DNA of 64,000 nt, from assembly GCA_964494345.1 (NCBI GenBank), contig CAZBSI010000005.1, forward strand, positions 139,408 to 203,407, written 5' to 3'. Made by a program: the position numbers and the translations under genes. The DNA comes from DTKD01 sp964494345 (lineage in GTDB: Bacteria > Armatimonadota > UBA5829). Shown piece by piece: positions 60,558-64,000 of the stretch (the stretch's first letter is position 1; every line of letters starts with the position of its first letter). The notes below the pieces were generated by a model. The model did no database searches. It saw only the letters and a list, made by a program, of their open reading frames with translations, and was not told the origin of the DNA.

Positions 60558-63071
60558 ATGCTCAACTCGACGGACGCAAGCGGCATACCGCGAAAGGTGC
60601 AGTTCAAAAAGCCCACACCGGGGGAGTTCCCCTATTATGAAATGCAGGGTGACCAGCTCTCACACGGAGCCAGCCTGGGCAATCGCAGGCTCTGGGTCAA
60701 CACCACCTCCACCGGTCACGTGAAGAACGTGTTCTGCAATTCGGTGGGAGTTAACCTGCTGGGGTCGATGATAATCACCTATGCGATCCCCACCAAAACC
60801 CTGCTCAGCCCGTTCTCCGACCCGCAAAACGTCAGCCCTGGAAAGCCTGCCTATGTCCTGCTCGGCAAGGACGGCCCCGGCACTGTTCGCATTCATCCTT
60901 TTTTTCAGCAGCACATATTCGATCTGGCCGGGGAGCTTCACGTGGAGGAATCGGTTCTCGTGCCGAAAGTAAACGGCAACGATCCGTCGCTGGTGCTTCA
61001 ACGCATAGCCATTAAGAACAACAGTCTGCGGGATATGGCGGTGCTTGTCACGGTGCGCGTCAATATGCAGGGCGAACTTGGCGATGATCTGATTGTGAAC
61101 TTCAACCCCGATTCGAAGGCTCTGGAGATAGTCAATGAGAGCCACCCCGACTGGGCGAGGATTATCGGCGCGCCATCTATGCCCGTATCCTACAGAACAA
61201 CCCGCGATGTGTCGGCTGGCTACACCGGTGAGCTTGAACCCAGACTGCACGGAGATGACACTACGACAGCACCGGGGATGGTGGGAGAACTGCAATTTGA
61301 GATTTCTATAAAGGCAGGCGGCAGGTCGGATGCCTCGGTGATTGCGGCGGTTTCCGGGGAGGGTATGGAATCGGCCCGAAAATGCTACGGAAGTTGTGCA
61401 GATTTCAGACAGTATGAGCAGGTAATGGTGGCGCACCTGTCGCCTGTCGGTGGGACTTCTATGGTGGAAACGCCGGACCCGGTTATTAATCAGGGGCTAT
61501 TCTGGGCGAAGATAGATATGCTGAAGGTGATGGCGGACTATCCGCAGGGCACGGCTTTCACAAACGATCCGGGTCGGTCGACCAATGTCGTCGCGCGTGA
61601 CGCAGCCTGGTTTGCTTATGGATGCGATTACCTCGACCAGCATTTCTCCGCCCAGATACTCACCAAATTCGCTGAAATACAGTATGAAGACGGCAAGATT
61701 CCAGAGTATTACAACGCTGTAACCGGGTGCGTCGAAGATTATGACCTGACCATGAACGACGACACCCCGCTCTTTGTGCTAGCCTGCTGTCATCACTACA
61801 ATTTGACCCGTGATACGGAGTTTTTGAACAAAGTCTACTCAGCGGCCAGGCGCGCTGCGGATTATATGATAAGTCAGAAAGATGAGCATGGCCTTGTGAT
61901 AGTGCAGGGGGAAGGCTACGGCGCGGAAGGGATTGCTTCGTGGCGAAACGTGATCCCCAACTATCAGATCAACGGCGCAGTTACCGAGATCAATTCCGAA
62001 TGCTACGCGGCTCTGAAGGCTTTGGCGATGGTCAGCAGCGAAACGGGGGATACGGATTATGCTAATTTGCTGCATAAAGAGGCCGAGGATCTGAAAGAAG
62101 CCATTAACCGTCATCTCATTAACCCGATTAACGGGTTGTATTACCTCAACATAGACACCGCTGGCAGGGCTCACACGGACGTGACCGCGGATCAGGTCTT
62201 TCCTGTATTGTTCGGAGTGGCGGATACGGCTGTGGCGAACAGGATAGTCAGCCGGTTGAGGGAGGACGATTTTCTCACATCGGCAGGCCTGCGCACTGTC
62301 CCCCGCAACAGCCCGGACTATGAGCCATCTACTCTGTCCGGATTGAAAGGCGGGGTGTGGCCGGGGGTGGCGTTCTGGTATGCTTTTGCGGCAGCACGCA
62401 CATTTCCGGAGTATATGATCGAGTCGTTGCATGCCGGTTATTTGCAGTATATGCTTGATCCGCTCAAAAACAACACGGTTCCGGGTGAGTTTTCGGAGTG
62501 GTTTGATGGGGAGTCGCTGGTGAACCGGGGGATGAGGCTGTCGCCGTGGGAGCCGCCCCGGTTGCTGTGGGCTGCGGTGGAAGGGCTATGCGGGGTTAAG
62601 GTGGAAAATGGAAAATGCAACGTCTCCCCCACCCACCCGGAGCATTGGAAGTGGCTCGCATTACGTCGGATGCCATTTTTTGATGGGTATCTGACGTTCT
62701 TTGTGGTCGCCGGTGAGGAAGGCATCCAGATATACTCCAGTGACCCGATAGAAACCCCATGTGAGCTGCACGTGGTCGGCAGGGATGTCAGCCAAAAGGC
62801 CGTGGTAAACGATTATCGGATACATCGCGCCGCTTTCAGAAAGGACGATGTCCTGACGTTGTGCATAGGCAGCGAAGCCAACACGTTCACCACAGTCAGT
62901 ATTACCCTGCGTGAGCTGCTCGAAAATAAGAAACGCTATAGCGTGCGGATGTATTCTCACGCAGCCGGCTGGCAGGAGTTGGGGGAGCACAGCGGCTCCG
63001 ACCTCTCCGATATGGCCGTCAATATAGGCGGAGGCGAGTTCAGGGTGGTGACCATTTCCCCGTCTGATTAA
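60558..63071 (+). CDS. (alpha/alpha)6-barrel glycoside hydrolase-like protein
   Basis: About 837 aa, no signal peptide, so probably cytoplasmic. The N-terminal ~300 residues look like a beta-sandwich; residues ~310-690 look like an alpha/alpha barrel of the GH63/GH37/amylo-1,6-glucosidase/GH78 group (WAKIDMLKVMADYPQG, RSTNVVARDAAWFAYG, NPINGLYYLNIDT, GGVWPGVAFWYAFA). RDAAW near the barrel start is where such enzymes often carry the catalytic acid, but I cannot fix the specific family. A C-terminal beta domain ends the protein. The open frame runs on upstream to 59949; I chose ATG 60558 because AAGGAGG lies 5 nt before it and the upstream part is antisense to the GH4 gene. Likely works with GH4 on oligosaccharides. 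Confidence 0.8.
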   Translation: MLNSTDASGIPRKVQFKKPTPGEFPYYEMQGDQLSHGASLGNRRLWVNTTSTGHVKNVFCNSVGVNLLGSMIITYAIPTKTLLSPFSDPQNVSPGKPAYVLLGKDGPGTVRIHPFFQQHIFDLAGELHVEESVLVPKVNGNDPSLVLQRIAIKNNSLRDMAVLVTVRVNMQGELGDDLIVNFNPDSKALEIVNESHPDWARIIGAPSMPVSYRTTRDVSAGYTGELEPRLHGDDTTTAPGMVGELQFEISIKAGGRSDASVIAAVSGEGMESARKCYGSCADFRQYEQVMVAHLSPVGGTSMVETPDPVINQGLFWAKIDMLKVMADYPQGTAFTNDPGRSTNVVARDAAWFAYGCDYLDQHFSAQILTKFAEIQYEDGKIPEYYNAVTGCVEDYDLTMNDDTPLFVLACCHHYNLTRDTEFLNKVYSAARRAADYMISQKDEHGLVIVQGEGYGAEGIASWRNVIPNYQINGAVTEINSECYAALKALAMVSSETGDTDYANLLHKEAEDLKEAINRHLINPINGLYYLNIDTAGRAHTDVTADQVFPVLFGVADTAVANRIVSRLREDDFLTSAGLRTVPRNSPDYEPSTLSGLKGGVWPGVAFWYAFAAARTFPEYMIESLHAGYLQYMLDPLKNNTVPGEFSEWFDGESLVNRGMRLSPWEPPRLLWAAVEGLCGVKVENGKCNVSPTHPEHWKWLALRRMPFFDGYLTFFVVAGEEGIQIYSSDPIETPCELHVVGRDVSQKAVVNDYRIHRAAFRKDDVLTLCIGSEANTFTTVSITLRELLENKKRYSVRMYSHAAGWQELGEHSGSDLSDMAVNIGGGEFRVVTISPSD

Positions 63072-63082
63072 AATCAATCGCC

Positions 63083-63847
63083 TTATTTTATGCCCATAGC
63101 GTGCAGATTTTTCAGGGATATGGCCAGGCTCTCGAACGGGTCGCGTTCGCAGGTGTCCTGTTCGACTATATACCACTCCACCCCGGCCCTCTTGCACGCC
63201 TCCAAAATAGCCTTCCAGTTCATGTTGCCTTCGCCGACCTCCGCCATAATCTGCCTGCCGTCGCGAATGGTCATGTCCTTTAAGTGTACCAGCGGGATTC
63301 TGCCTTTTAGTTTGTCTATCCAGGCAGCCGCGTCGCCGCCGCCGTGCTGGATCCAGTAGGTGTCGATTTCTGCCTTTACATACCTGGGGTCGCTGTCTTC
63401 GTAGATAGTCGCAAGACCTGTGCGCCCGCCGAACTTCTCCAATTCAAAGCTATGATTGTGATATCCGAAGTACATACCGCCATCGGCGAGTTTTTTACCG
63501 ACCTGGCTGGCCTCTTTGGCAAACTTCGCATAGCCCTCGGCGTTGCGATAATTTCCAGGCAATCCGCCGATCGCGGGGTATTTGCACTGAATAGCGTAGT
63601 GATCCTGAATCACCTGGTTCGGGTTATCGCGCATCATCTCATAGGAAATATGGGTGGCGCAGCAGATCAGCCCGGCGTCGTCAAGCAGCTTTTTAAGCTC
63701 GGAGTAGTCCATAGGGCAAGCGCCGGACATCTGCACGGCGTCATAGCCGATTTTCTTAACTTTTTTGAGGGTCTGAGCGAGATCCCCGGGTGTTTTAGTG
63801 AAGTCGCGCACAGTATACATCTGCGCGGCCAGTTGAGTAGTTGCCAT
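63083..63847 (-). CDS. Xylose-isomerase-like TIM barrel protein (sugar phosphate isomerase/epimerase)
   Basis: About 254 aa. AP-endonuclease-2/xylose-isomerase-like barrel: LAAQMYTVRDF (strand 1), YDAVQMSGACP, GLICCATHISYEMM, MYFGYHNHSFE (metal ligand His), VKAEIDTYWIQHGG (Glu and His ligands), IPLVHLKDM and EVGEGNMNW, closing with EWYIVEQD. These match the IolE/IolI/YcjR-type sugar isomerases or epimerases, although the substrate is not defined. Start: AGGAGG ends 5 nt before the second of two adjacent ATGs. It is convergent with the barrel glycosidase, whose stop is 11 bp away. Confidence 0.9.
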   Translation of the reverse strand: MATTQLAAQMYTVRDFTKTPGDLAQTLKKVKKIGYDAVQMSGACPMDYSELKKLLDDAGLICCATHISYEMMRDNPNQVIQDHYAIQCKYPAIGGLPGNYRNAEGYAKFAKEASQVGKKLADGGMYFGYHNHSFELEKFGGRTGLATIYEDSDPRYVKAEIDTYWIQHGGGDAAAWIDKLKGRIPLVHLKDMTIRDGRQIMAEVGEGNMNWKAILEACKRAGVEWYIVEQDTCERDPFESLAISLKNLHAMGIK

Positions 63848-64000
63848 CATCGCCTCCTGATTTAGGTCCACAGGTATGTATACGCAACCTGGCGGCCATA
63901 TCCTTCTGAGGATTTTCGGGAAGGGAGAAACGAGAAACGCGAAAACCAGAAAGAAGCGAAAACCCGAAATTACCGGAAAATCGCAACAGCGCCGGATCGG
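63848..64000. other. Right edge, no gene recognised
   Basis: The last ~150 bp contain an A/G-rich stretch (63930-63972) related to the sequence near 56380-56420. No coding region is supported. Confidence 0.4.

Noticed and set aside
1..64000. CRISPR arrays, insertion sequences, prophage, replication origin
   Set aside because: No regularly spaced direct repeats, transposase or phage genes, or DnaA-box clusters were seen. The short palindromes are dispersed, not arrayed.

Overview
The window (about 53-55% G+C by eye, densely coded, many TTG/GTG starts) looks like a chromosomal segment of an anaerobic, probably diderm bacterium. Three things suggest this: an NADH-linked, electron-bifurcating-type [FeFe] hydrogenase operon under a Rex repressor, an EtfAB pair with a ferredoxin domain, and several very large secreted multidomain proteins with CsgG/FlgT-like partners. 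The mix of CsgG-like proteins, type IV pseudopilin, golvesin-like/DNRLRE/FnIII exoproteins and HpnI/HpnK resembles Armatimonadota-type or other deep-branching lineages, but no rRNA or tRNA is present, so the phylum is a guess. No CRISPR array, insertion sequence, phage or tRNA was seen. LAYOUT: 1-0.56 kb, a radical SAM gene cut by the window edge. 0.7-1.8 kb, an AI-2E-family membrane protein. 1.9-20.5 kb (minus), a secreted-protein cluster: a CsgG/FlgT-like protein, an S8 subtilase, a 725-aa exoprotein, a 3763-aa giant repeat protein and a second small CsgG-like protein; the subtilase and both exoproteins share a C-terminal GWN...GYW module. 20.8-23.2 kb, housekeeping coaE and rpsA. 23.6-31.9 kb (minus), a seven-gene redox operon: rex, NuoE-like, NuoF-like and catalytic hydrogenase subunits, a small [2Fe-2S] ferredoxin, a PAS-containing sensory-type hydrogenase and a SpoIIE/PP2C phosphatase. 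It is headed by a near-consensus sigma-70 promoter with a Rex operator over the predicted transcription start. 32.4-36.0 kb, a ferredoxin-type aldo/keto reductase, a phosphoesterase-PHP fusion and an orphan sugar-binding lipoprotein. 36.2-39.5 kb (plus), a membrane glycosyltransferase and an hpnK-hpnI pair. 39.5-47.7 kb (minus), two paralogous ~1150-aa exoproteins in tandem. Their last ~480 bp are identical at the DNA level, and both transcripts start with the same ~70-nt three-way-junction RNA element, which shows compensatory base changes. 47.7-49.7 kb, etfBA. 49.9-54.9 kb (minus), a tightly overlapping operon of OB-fold exoprotein, pseudopilin, metal-type ABC importer and methyltransferase. 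55-57.5 kb, eno and cdsA. 57.7-63.9 kb, carbohydrate genes: a secreted propeller-like protein, a GH4 alpha-galactosidase-type enzyme divergent from an (alpha/alpha)6-barrel glycosidase, and a xylose-isomerase-like TIM barrel. HOW IT FITS: the hydrogenase operon would reoxidise NADH and ferredoxin by making H2 when NADH is high (Rex released). The sensory hydrogenase and phosphatase could add H2- or redox-linked signalling. The sugar enzymes and surface proteins suggest a polysaccharide-fermenting life style with an elaborate cell surface. Two families of small palindromic repeats are scattered through the intergenic gaps. The candidate leader RNA is the observation most likely to be undescribed.
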